Position numbers and translations under genes: made by a program. This document shows, piece after piece, positions 6,871-14,079 of a stretch of DNA of 39,063 nucleotides. The stretch spans positions 1-39,063 of the forward strand of contig CALABV010000106.1 of assembly GCA_937886325.1 (NCBI GenBank), written 5' to 3'. Positions within the stretch are counted from its first letter, which is position 1; the number at the start of each line of letters is the position of its first letter. This DNA comes from an uncultured Geobacter sp. Lineage in GTDB: Bacteria > Desulfobacterota > Desulfuromonadia > Geobacterales > Geobacteraceae. The notes beneath the pieces are model-generated. The model had not been told where the DNA came from. It searched no databases and saw only the letters and a program-made list of their open reading frames with translations.

Positions 6871-9099
6871 TTACTCATCATCCGTTGCGACCCGATCCAG
6901 AATCCGCCCCCGACGACGCATGACGGCGGCATCGAGAAGCATGCGCCCTGCCCAGCGATAGACATTGAACTCCCTGATGAGACCGCGCATGCTCATGATC
7001 CGGTCACGCTGCTCCGTGGTCGGCATCACAAGGGCCATATGCAGGGCGGCGGCGCACTGGTCTATGTCGTAGGGATTCACGACCAGCGCCTCCGGCAGTT
7101 CACGCGATGCTCCGGTGAACCGGCTCAGGATCAATACTCCCCTGCCATCGTCCCGTGCTGCGAGGAACTCCTTGGCCACCAGGTTCATGCCGTCATGAAG
7201 GCTGCTCACGAAACAGAGATCCACGGCCCGGTAGTATTGGTATATGGCGTCGTGCTCGTGGTGCTCTATCATGAGAATGATGGGCAGGTATCCGTCAGAA
7301 CCGAAACGTTTGTTGATCCTGTCCGCCATGGCTCTCACCTGTGCCTGGAACTCCTGGTACTGCCCTATGCTGGAACGGCTCGGCGCAGCTACCTGGATAA
7401 ACGAAAACCTTCCCCGCCATTCGGGCTGGAGTTCCAGGAGGCGTTCCACGGCCAGGAAACGCTCCAGAATGCCCTTGGTATAGTCGAGCCGATCCACCCC
7501 GAAACCCAGGGCATGGTCCGGCGAGACGCCGAGACGCTGCCGAACCTCGCTCCGACAGGTCTCCACCGGTTTCGCCGTGAACTCGGCGGCGGGGGGCCAG
7601 TCGATGGATATGGGATAGCGATGAACCGCGGTCTGGTGTCCTCCGTAGGAGATGGTGAAGGTTTCCCGATCCACCCGCGCCTCCATCAGTCGATCCACGG
7701 TGTCTAAAAAATTATTGCAATGAAACTGGGTATGGAACCCCAGGATGCTGCTTCCCAGGAGCCCGTCCAGCAGCTGCACCCGCCACGGGCAGATGGAGAA
7801 AGATTCGGGATTCGGCCAGGGTATATGCCAGAAGGTTATGATGGTGGCATTGGGAAGGCGTTCCCGTATCATGCGCGGCAGCAGTGCCAGATGGTAGTCC
7901 TGGACCAGCACGATTGGGCTGTCCGTGCCCGATTCCTCCACCACGGCATTGGCGAATCTGCGGTTCACCGCCTCGTACTGGACCCAGTCGCCGGCGCGGA
8001 ACGTGGGACGAACGTGGGCCACATGGCACAGCGGCCACATTCCCTCGTTGGCGAAACCGTAGTAGTAGCCCTGCTCCTCTTCCTCGCTCAGCCATATCCT
8101 GCGGATATGATAGGAGGGATGCTCGGGAGGGACCGCCACCCGGTCGCGGCCGTCCACGGTTTCGCGGTCCGCGGAACCGGCGCCGTGGGCGATCCAGGTC
8201 CCGGAGCAGGCCCGCATGATCGGCTCCAGCGCCGTCACCAGGCCGCTGGCAGGCCTCTGTACCTCGATGCCGGCGCCCCTTTTCACATGAATGTACGGTT
8301 CACGGTTGGACACGACCAGGATCTCCTCGCCGCGCAGCTCGCTCTTCAGGATGGAGCGCAGTGCCTCGGGCGTCCAGGTTATCTGCTCCTCGTCGCGCGG
8401 CCGGTATTCAGCTTCCAGGTCGCGGATGAGCATGCGCAGGTCGCGGGCGATGGGTTGCAGTTCCGGGGCCGCCACCATGCCTCCGCTCCCCGGACCCTTG
8501 AGCGCCTCGCCCCGCAGCAGCGCCCGTGTCCCGTCAATCCAGCCACGCCTGCTCATGTGCGCGATGATTACGGTCAACAGCGAGACGATGCAACCGAGGG
8601 CCGCGAAGAAGTAGAAGAAGTATTTCCGGGTCTCGGCGCTGCGACGCTGGATAAAGCCCATATCATGGACGAACACCAGATGACCGGCCAACACTCCCTC
8701 CGATTCCACGGGCTCGACGGTAACATGCAGCGGAATGCCCGACGTGTCCGTAACACTCACGGCTTGCGGTGAAAGCTCCCGGATGTTTTCACAGCGGATC
8801 TCTTTCGGAAACTTTTTCGTTACTATGAGGTCGCCGCTGACGGCGGCGCAGAAACCGATGGCGTACAGACGCTCGTCCTGCGTGATGCGGTTGAAATAGC
8901 TGCCTATCCTGGTGGTCGAACCGCCGGCCAGCCTCTCAAGGAGCGGCTCCCGTATGGAATTGGCGATCAGTTGCGAACGCATGTCCAGGTCGCGGACGAA
9001 CCAGCGTTCGATGAGCTTGTCCATGAGCGGAACCGTCGCATAGGCGATGACGATCAGGACGGCGGCCAGGGGCAGGATGAAACGAAGAGACAGTCGCAT
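6871..9099 (-). CDS. otsA: Membrane-anchored sensor-like trehalose-6-phosphate synthase (GT20)
   Basis: 742 residues, far longer than the roughly 470 of a plain OtsA. Residues 250-725 are the GT20 enzyme, making trehalose-6-phosphate from a nucleotide-glucose and glucose-6-phosphate; seen are VLVQDYHL (397-404), HIPWPNPE (425-432), VDRLDYTKG (535-543) and DGMNLVAKEF (636-645). The first 240 residues are an extra module: membrane helix about 7-27, an extracytoplasmic segment about 28-155, a second helix about 160-182 and a HAMP-like linker, the topology of a bacterial sensor. The enzyme would be tethered to the inner membrane and may respond to a periplasmic signal; that regulation is inferred. 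The ATG at 9099 has AAGGAG upstream. OtsB is encoded further up the same strand. Confidence 0.9.
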   Translation of the reverse strand: MRLSLRFILPLAAVLIVIAYATVPLMDKLIERWFVRDLDMRSQLIANSIREPLLERLAGGSTTRIGSYFNRITQDERLYAIGFCAAVSGDLIVTKKFPKEIRCENIRELSPQAVSVTDTSGIPLHVTVEPVESEGVLAGHLVFVHDMGFIQRRSAETRKYFFYFFAALGCIVSLLTVIIAHMSRRGWIDGTRALLRGEALKGPGSGGMVAAPELQPIARDLRMLIRDLEAEYRPRDEEQITWTPEALRSILKSELRGEEILVVSNREPYIHVKRGAGIEVQRPASGLVTALEPIMRACSGTWIAHGAGSADRETVDGRDRVAVPPEHPSYHIRRIWLSEEEEQGYYYGFANEGMWPLCHVAHVRPTFRAGDWVQYEAVNRRFANAVVEESGTDSPIVLVQDYHLALLPRMIRERLPNATIITFWHIPWPNPESFSICPWRVQLLDGLLGSSILGFHTQFHCNNFLDTVDRLMEARVDRETFTISYGGHQTAVHRYPISIDWPPAAEFTAKPVETCRSEVRQRLGVSPDHALGFGVDRLDYTKGILERFLAVERLLELQPEWRGRFSFIQVAAPSRSSIGQYQEFQAQVRAMADRINKRFGSDGYLPIILMIEHHEHDAIYQYYRAVDLCFVSSLHDGMNLVAKEFLAARDDGRGVLILSRFTGASRELPEALVVNPYDIDQCAAALHMALVMPTTEQRDRIMSMRGLIREFNVYRWAGRMLLDAAVMRRRGRILDRVATDDE

Positions 9100-9149
9100 G
9101 GAGAGGTACTCCTTAAAAAGCCGGCGAAACTAGTGCCATGTAACATTTT

Positions 9150-9233
9150 AAACCAACCCCCCTCAATCCCCCCTTCTCAGGGGGGAAGCCTTTAAGCCTC
9201 CCCTGAGAAGGGGAGGTTTGGAGGGGTTAGACT
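9150..9233. repeat. GC-rich bipartite palindromic repeat
   Basis: Two facing imperfect arms with a central AAGCC spacer; the core CCCCTTCTCAGGGG on the left is mirrored by CCCCTGAGAAGGGG on the right. It occupies most of the 158-bp gap between the TreT-like gene and the trehalose-6-phosphate synthase gene. The left arm contains CCCCTCAATCCCC, whose reverse complement occurs in the element near 34959-34971, so both belong to one interspersed repeat family. It could act as a transcriptional attenuator or RNA stabiliser between the two genes. Confidence 0.75.
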
Positions 9234-9257
9234 CGAAAGAATAAACGTTTCAAAGTA

Positions 9258-10496
9258 CTAGACATAGATCCTCGGCTCGGAAGAGCCCGACAGGATCGAA
9301 TGGAAGAGGATGAGGTATTCACGCAGGTGCCGGGTCAGCAGGAAATTCTCCCGCACGAATTCGCGGGCCTTCTCCCCCATAGAACGCATCTTTTCCCGGT
9401 GGTAGAGCAGGAAACGGATTCGGTGGGCCGCGCCCTCGGGGGTATTCACCAGGAACCCGGTGTGGTAGTCCACCACCTGCCTCCGTATCCCGCCCGTATC
9501 ACCGCCGATGACCGGCTTTCCCTTCCACAGGCCCTCTGTGACGGTAAGGCCGAACCCCTCGCGCAGGGACTTCTGGATCACCACGTCGGCCACCCTCTGG
9601 AGAGCGTTGATTGTCCTGTGGGCGTCGGGAGGCAACAGCAGCACGTGGATATCCGGATCACCCGAAGCTGCGTCCATGACCTCACGCAATACCTCCTCCC
9701 CTTCGGGATCGTCGGTTGCGCCCCCGCCTGCCAGAACAAGCTGCACCGGCTGGACCTTTTTCACCAGGCGATAGGCCTCGATTACGCCGATGGGGTCCTT
9801 GAAACGGTCGAAACGGGAGATCTGTACCAGGAGAGGCCGTGACGGATCGAGGCCGAACCCGGCGCGCACCGCATCCAGCTCCTCGGGAGGCAGGTCGCGG
9901 TTCTTCTCGCTCAGGGGATCGATGCTCGGCGCAACAAGGTATTGGGGATGCGGCAGCGGAAGGGCGAACTGGGGCATGGAAAAGATGCTCGCGTCATATC
10001 CCTTGACGATGGTCCGGAGCGTTTTCCATACCGGCAGGTAGGGATGGCTGATATCGATATGAGCCCGCCACACCCACTTTCCCCTGCGTCCGCCGCACAA
10101 CTGGAGCAGCGCCGCCGGCTGGGGGTCGTGAATGACCACGATGTCGGCGTCCTCCAGGGTGGGACGGAGCGTTTCCGCGTTCGCCTGGTTGACGGCGTGA
10201 TAGGTCGCCCACCCCTTCTGGCTGATGTTGACCGGGAATCCCTGCAACCCGTTGTGGATCGATTTGGTGACCGAATAGAAATCCCCGGCCCCGCGGATCA
10301 CCTCCCAGCTCGCGTCAAGGCCCAGATCCCGCATCAGGGGGACCATCCAGGAAAGTATCTCGGCGACACCGCCCCCCTCCCGCGTGGAGTTCACGTGCAC
10401 GACCCGCCTGCCGCTCAGTTTCTCTCCCAGCATGCGCAGCTGCCTGATGGCCGCGGAACCGGCGCATGCCTCATACATCAGCAATGACTTTTCCAC
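9258..10496 (-). CDS. treT: TreT-type trehalose synthase (GT4 glycosyltransferase)
   Basis: About 412 residues from the GTG at 10496, chosen because GGAAAGGGGG lies just upstream; an in-frame TTG at 10514 would add six residues but has no ribosome-binding site. Residues match the trehalose glycosyltransferring synthase group of GT4: VVHVNSTREGGGVAE near the N-terminus (glucose-acceptor region), LLVQISRFDRFKDP near 230 and the EX7E motif EGFGLTVTE near 315. This family joins glucose to a nucleotide-glucose (often ADP-glucose), giving trehalose in one step. It sits between DUF5752 and the OtsA-like gene, so two trehalose routes are encoded together. Trehalose phosphorylase is the main alternative identity. 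Confidence 0.82.
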   Translation of the reverse strand: MEKSLLMYEACAGSAAIRQLRMLGEKLSGRRVVHVNSTREGGGVAEILSWMVPLMRDLGLDASWEVIRGAGDFYSVTKSIHNGLQGFPVNISQKGWATYHAVNQANAETLRPTLEDADIVVIHDPQPAALLQLCGGRRGKWVWRAHIDISHPYLPVWKTLRTIVKGYDASIFSMPQFALPLPHPQYLVAPSIDPLSEKNRDLPPEELDAVRAGFGLDPSRPLLVQISRFDRFKDPIGVIEAYRLVKKVQPVQLVLAGGGATDDPEGEEVLREVMDAASGDPDIHVLLLPPDAHRTINALQRVADVVIQKSLREGFGLTVTEGLWKGKPVIGGDTGGIRRQVVDYHTGFLVNTPEGAAHRIRFLLYHREKMRSMGEKAREFVRENFLLTRHLREYLILFHSILSGSSEPRIYV

Positions 10497-10514
10497 GTTT
10501 TCCCCCTTTCCCAA

Positions 10515-11162
10515 TCAGAGGCATTGTGCCGCCAGCCTTTCACATATTTCGCTTCTCAGTTCCGAAAGAGTCAGAAATGCGAAATCAATGGTCCTCAGCG
10601 CCTCACGGCAGGCCGACGTCTCCTCGCCGAAATGCAGCAGCCATGCGGAAAAATCGTCCACGCCCACCGGTTCCCTGCGATGGGCCTCGATGAAATGAAA
10701 GAAGACGCTGCCGGTGCTCATCCTCGCTACGGACGGCGCCAGATCAGCAGGAGAGCAGATGCGATCACCCGTATCGAAGACCACGGTGTCCGCCTCAAAG
10801 AAATAGAATTCCGATCCCCGCGACACGGCCGGCACGACGGCAAGGGTGGCGAGGCGCTCGTCGATGATATCCAGCATCGTCCCGCGCAGTTCCTCCATGG
10901 AAGCAAAGGCGTACGGATCGAGCACGCCGAAGCGTTCCGCCAGCACCAGGTCCGCGAGATGCAGTTTTGCCCACACGGCGAAATCGTTGTGATAATCCGG
11001 GTAATCGAAGGAGGGGCGAAGCAGGGTCTCATAGAAGTGGTGGTAGAGCACATTATCGCCGCACACCGCGACCCTCTCCCGCAGTTCGCGCAGGCTGGCC
11101 GCTTCCGGGAGCCCGCTCATTCTGGTCAGCAACACACAGTCCATAACCACGAATGGTGTCAT
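10515..11162 (-). CDS. DUF5752 family protein in the trehalose operon
   Basis: 215 residues, predicted soluble and mainly helical, with no catalytic motif I can name. Recognisable stretches are NVLYHHFYETLL (about 37-48), NDFAVWAKLHLAD (about 59-71) and a C-terminal segment SVFFHFIEAHRRE. From memory it fits DUF5752, a family often found beside trehalose or glycan-synthesis genes; its function is unknown. The ATG at 11162 has GGGAGGTG upstream and overlaps the otsB stop codon by 4 bp; its own stop is only 18 bp before the treT start. This tight coupling suggests a stoichiometric partner or regulator of the trehalose enzymes. Confidence 0.72.
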   Translation of the reverse strand: MTPFVVMDCVLLTRMSGLPEAASLRELRERVAVCGDNVLYHHFYETLLRPSFDYPDYHNDFAVWAKLHLADLVLAERFGVLDPYAFASMEELRGTMLDIIDERLATLAVVPAVSRGSEFYFFEADTVVFDTGDRICSPADLAPSVARMSTGSVFFHFIEAHRREPVGVDDFSAWLLHFGEETSACREALRTIDFAFLTLSELRSEICERLAAQCL

Positions 11163-11944
11163 GTTTTCACCTCCCGCGCACCTTCCCTTTCGGAAAAAGC
11201 GTCGTTGTTCAACAGGCGGCAGACCTCGTCCGCAAGCGCAGACGGATCCTCCGCCACCAGGGAAGCGGCAATCAACCCGCGCTCCCCAACCGTGACTGCA
11301 ATGCCGCCCAGTCTGGTGACAAGGCGCATGGCGATGGCGTCGTTTTCATCGTCCCCCGCATAGAAGAGCGTACCCGGCCCGGGAGTGAATTTCAGAAACC
11401 GGCACAGCATGCGCACCCCAAACGACTTGTTGACGCGGGGAACCAGTTGAACCTCGAACACCTCCGGTCCGCGGAAGACCCGGACCTTGCGGCCGGGACG
11501 CCAGCACGACAAACGCTCAGCGAGCCTGATCCGCGAACCGTCCGGCGCATGACGGGTATGCAGCGCCAGGGACCATACCTTGTCCTCGACCACGACACCG
11601 GGAAGGTCGGCCAGCGACATGATTTCCTGTGTCAGTTCAGCACGCGCCTCTTCCAGAGTCTCCGCGGGCCTGCCGGAAAGTCTCATCCTGTGCCCTCCCG
11701 GAACCTTCCATTCCGTTCCGCTGGTCCCGCCCAGGAAGACCCCCTCCACCGGCATTCTGGCGGCGAGGTCGTCCAGTCTCCTGCTGGACAGAACGGCTAC
11801 GTGCTGCAGCGGCAACGCCACCAGTTCGAGGAGCATGACGCGACATGCGGGATGCAGTTCCGCACGGGCGCGATCCGGCACGATAGATGAGAGCGTGCCG
11901 TCGAAGTCGAAAAACCAGATCCTTTCCGTGGGTAAAGTATTCAC
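11159..11944 (-). CDS. otsB: Trehalose-6-phosphate phosphatase
   Basis: 261 residues, HAD superfamily. Motif I is FFDFDGTLS (residues 11-19) with the nucleophilic Asp; the C-terminal FYAGDDENDAIAM near 214-226 supplies the Mg2+-binding acidic residues. Between them is the OtsB cap region with GTEWKVPGG and NKSFGVRML. It removes phosphate from trehalose-6-phosphate made by the OtsA-type enzyme downstream. It begins with GTG at 11944 inside a 4-bp GTGA overlap with the MarR gene stop and ends in a 4-bp overlap with DUF5752, so translation of the three is probably coupled. Confidence 0.9.
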   Translation of the reverse strand: MNTLPTERIWFFDFDGTLSSIVPDRARAELHPACRVMLLELVALPLQHVAVLSSRRLDDLAARMPVEGVFLGGTSGTEWKVPGGHRMRLSGRPAETLEEARAELTQEIMSLADLPGVVVEDKVWSLALHTRHAPDGSRIRLAERLSCWRPGRKVRVFRGPEVFEVQLVPRVNKSFGVRMLCRFLKFTPGPGTLFYAGDDENDAIAMRLVTRLGGIAVTVGERGLIAASLVAEDPSALADEVCRLLNNDAFSEREGAREVKT

Positions 11945-12498
11945 TCTCCAACTCCTGAACCGGTAACCGAACCGTCGATTTCACCTTCGCTGTCCCTTCC
12001 GCTCTTACGCCCCGGCCCCGGTCGATTGATTTCATGGGAAAGGAACAGCCGCGCCGGCAATTCCTGAGCCCCCAGAATGTCCACCATCAGCGTCAACCCG
12101 CTATCGAGGGATTTCAGACGCCGCGGCGACAGTCTTTCGAGCCCTGCTACGAGAAGCCCCTGGGCCACTTCCGGCGCGTTCGAGACCACGCCCCTGCCGG
12201 CGGCGGTCAGAGCCACCTCCACTCCGCGGCGGTCCTTCAACGAACGTGAACGCACGATGAGCCCCTTTTTCTCCAGGCGGTCGAGAATCCCGACCGTTGT
12301 GGCCGGGTGGAGGTACATGCGTTCGGCCAGATCCGACACCCGGATGGGAGCGAAGTCCGCTATCACCTTGATCGCCCAGAGCTGGGGACCCGTCAGCCCC
12401 GTTTCACGCTCCGCTTTCTTCGAATGACTATGCACGACCTGAAAGACGCGCCGGAGATTGTCGACGATTTCCGCAATCAGGCCGGATTTCTCCTCCAT
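11941..12498 (-). CDS. MarR-family transcriptional regulator
   Basis: 185 residues. A winged helix-turn-helix (about 30-125) shows the MarR pattern: LTGPQLWAIKVI, recognition helix HPATTVGILDRLEKKG, and the wing SLKDRRGVEVALTAAG. The last 35 residues are polar and poorly structured. The ATG at 12498 has AGGTGAGGTG upstream. It is the first gene of the minus-strand trehalose set and overlaps otsB by 4 bp, so it probably controls its own operon. A palindrome overlapping the -35 box is a likely operator. The ligand is unknown; an osmotic or sugar-derived signal is only a guess. Confidence 0.88.
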   Translation of the reverse strand: MEEKSGLIAEIVDNLRRVFQVVHSHSKKAERETGLTGPQLWAIKVIADFAPIRVSDLAERMYLHPATTVGILDRLEKKGLIVRSRSLKDRRGVEVALTAAGRGVVSNAPEVAQGLLVAGLERLSPRRLKSLDSGLTLMVDILGAQELPARLFLSHEINRPGPGRKSGRDSEGEIDGSVTGSGVGE

Positions 12499-12553
12499 GG
12501 GGACACCTCACCTAACAAAAAAGTTGCATTTCATGCGCCGAAACATGTAAAGT

Positions 12554-12590
12554 AGCATACAGTTAATTTGTACAGAAATCAATTTTCTGT
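12554..12590 (-). promoter_or_regulatory. Sigma-70 promoter and MarR-type operator of the trehalose operon
   Basis: On the minus strand TTGATT (12582-12577) and TATGCT (12559-12554) are separated by 17 bp, a good sigma-70 promoter about 55 bp ahead of the MarR start codon. A perfect 7-bp inverted repeat ACAGAAA-N5-TTTCTGT (12572-12590) covers the -35 box. This size and position suit a MarR dimer site blocking RNA polymerase. Confidence 0.6.
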
Positions 12591-12655
12591 TAATTACATA
12601 AATAATTCAAGCATGTTATGTTGAATCACCCCTCCATTTTTCGTAACAAAACGAT

Positions 12656-12752
12656 TCCTGTTTCTCCCAGGGCGCGATGATGGTTCGAACAATCGCAGCG
12701 CCTCTTTCTTCATGGCAATGGGGTGGAATTCCAGTTCCACCCTTCTTTTTTT
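12656..12752 (+). ncRNA. Candidate intergenic small RNA
   Basis: This plus-strand segment lies in a 412-bp gap with no plus-strand gene before it, yet ends in a textbook terminator (12721-12752). A hairpin GGCGC (12671-12675) / GCGCC (12698-12702), with inner GAT/ATC pairing, lies upstream. A weak possible promoter is TTGAAT (12621-12626), 17 bp, TAACAA (12644-12649), which would give a transcript of about 97 nt. No reading frame in it looks coding. The 5' end is a guess; the orphan terminator is the strong part. Confidence 0.4.
12721..12752 (+). terminator. Orphan rho-independent terminator
   Basis: Perfect 8-bp stem GGGTGGAA (12721-12728) / TTCCACCC (12735-12742), a six-base loop, then TTCTTTTTTT. 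It points along the plus strand, where no protein gene precedes it, and so either ends a small RNA or insulates the TPR gene from upstream transcription. Confidence 0.75.
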
Positions 12753-12776
12753 GTAACTATTCAGCATTGTTTCACG

Positions 12777-12828
12777 GCAGGCAAAAATTTGCTTCCCCTC
12801 CCGCAAGGGGCGGGGGAATTTTGCCTGC
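12777..12828. repeat. GC-rich hairpin repeat before the TPR gene
   Basis: Outer arms GCAGGCAAAA (12777-12786) and TTTTGCCTGC (12819-12828) are perfect complements. The inner part, about 24 bases from 12795, is identical to 35022-35045 in the sucA-sucB gap and forms its own hairpin. The remaining parts of the 12499-12910 gap hold the promoter, the candidate small RNA and otherwise nothing I can assign. Confidence 0.75.
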
Positions 12829-12910
12829 ATTCTCAGAAAGATCTGAATAGGTACCTTTTTTTCACCATTCACACGCGGGACACTGAACGAAACCAAAGGG
12901 TTGTTGACGT

Positions 12911-13957
12911 ATGAAAAAAACACTTTTCCTCGCTTTTTTAAGCATGGTAACCGCTGTGGCGGCATTCCGGGCTGACGCTTTCCCGGATACCGGCAGAGGA
13001 AGCTCCCCTGTGCCCGTGCTGTTACCCCAGGCCCGAAACGAGCCGACCGATCATTACTTCCGCGGCGTAACCCATGAAAGCGCGGGACGGCTTGACGAAG
13101 CGGTGCGGGAATACCGTCTTGTCCTGCGCAGATCGCCCGCCCACGGAGACGCCCGCCGCAGACTAGCCGAAATTCATCTATTCAGGGGCGAAACGGCTGA
13201 AGCCATCGTCCAATTCAGGGAGCTGGCTTTTTACCAGGAAAATAACCCGTTACTCCACTACCGGCTCGCGCAACTTTACGAATCAGCGGGCAACTACCGA
13301 AAGGCCACGGCCGAATACCGGAAGGCGGCGCTCCTGGCCCCCGACAATCTTACGATCCGGCGCAGACTCGCCCGTTTCTATGCCAAAAGAAAGATGTCCG
13401 GGGAGGCCGCGGCGGAATACCGCGCGATCCTTGAGGCGGCTCCCGACAACATCCCCGCCCGCAATGCGCTTACCGCTCTCTATCTGCGCGGAAAGAAATA
13501 CGACGAACTCACGGAGCTGCTCAAGGAAACGGTCGCCCGCAAGCCGGACGACCCGACCGGCCGCTACAAGCTCGGGTTGGTGTACGAGTTCACGAAAAAG
13601 TTCGATGACGCCGAGCGCGAATATGGAAAAGCCGTCGAACTGGATGCCGGCCATGCAAAGGCAATGAACGCCCTCGCCCGCGTCTACCTGAAAACCGGCA
13701 GGACGGACAGGGCGAATGAAATGATGGAAGCCGCCGCCAAGGCAGACCCCGCTCTCAAGAATTCGGCGCTGTTGCCGCGGAATTTCGATGACGAATTCAG
13801 ACGGGGCTCAACGGTGAAAAAGAAGAAGATCCTTGGCAAGAGCCCGAAAACAAAGCCCTCGAAAACGAAGATATCCCGGAAAAAAGCACGAGGAGGAAAA
13901 GGCGTGGTATCCAAAAAGAAAAAGACGCGGAGCACGGGGAAGAAGGTGCGCCGTTGA
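12911..13957 (+). CDS. Exported TPR-repeat protein with lysine-rich C-terminal tail
   Basis: 348 residues. A hydrophobic N-terminus of about 23 residues after MKK looks like a signal peptide. Residues 45-285 are consecutive tetratricopeptide repeats of 34 residues (for example DEAVREYRLVLRRSPAHGDA and DDAEREYGKAVELDAGHAKA), about seven units, which usually scaffold protein complexes. The final 50 or so residues are almost entirely Lys, Arg, Ser, Thr and Gly, including KKKK runs, and should be disordered and strongly positive, able to bind nucleic acid, polysaccharide or membrane surfaces. The ATG at 12911 has only a weak upstream GGG. No operon partner; DUF389 follows after 122 bp. Function unknown. 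Confidence 0.82.
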   Translation: MKKTLFLAFLSMVTAVAAFRADAFPDTGRGSSPVPVLLPQARNEPTDHYFRGVTHESAGRLDEAVREYRLVLRRSPAHGDARRRLAEIHLFRGETAEAIVQFRELAFYQENNPLLHYRLAQLYESAGNYRKATAEYRKAALLAPDNLTIRRRLARFYAKRKMSGEAAAEYRAILEAAPDNIPARNALTALYLRGKKYDELTELLKETVARKPDDPTGRYKLGLVYEFTKKFDDAEREYGKAVELDAGHAKAMNALARVYLKTGRTDRANEMMEAAAKADPALKNSALLPRNFDDEFRRGSTVKKKKILGKSPKTKPSKTKISRKKARGGKGVVSKKKKTRSTGKKVRR

Positions 13958-14079
13958 CGGTACCTGCCGGCATGTTACCATTACCCTGAGTCCGCGATAA
14001 CGGAACGGTTCGCTTCCGACACGGCAATCCGGCCGACGGAAGCGCGCCCGCAAGCCCATGGAATCCCGTGGAGGCACGT

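Noticed and set aside
12671..12702. tRNA-like element, because of the GTTCGAAC palindrome
   Set aside because: No acceptor or anticodon arms can be drawn around it; it is better explained as a hairpin of the candidate small RNA.
14011..14044. Terminator after the TPR gene (CGCTTCCG/CGGAAGCG stem)
   Set aside because: There is a stem but no T-run on either side and the loop is large, so it does not look like an intrinsic terminator.
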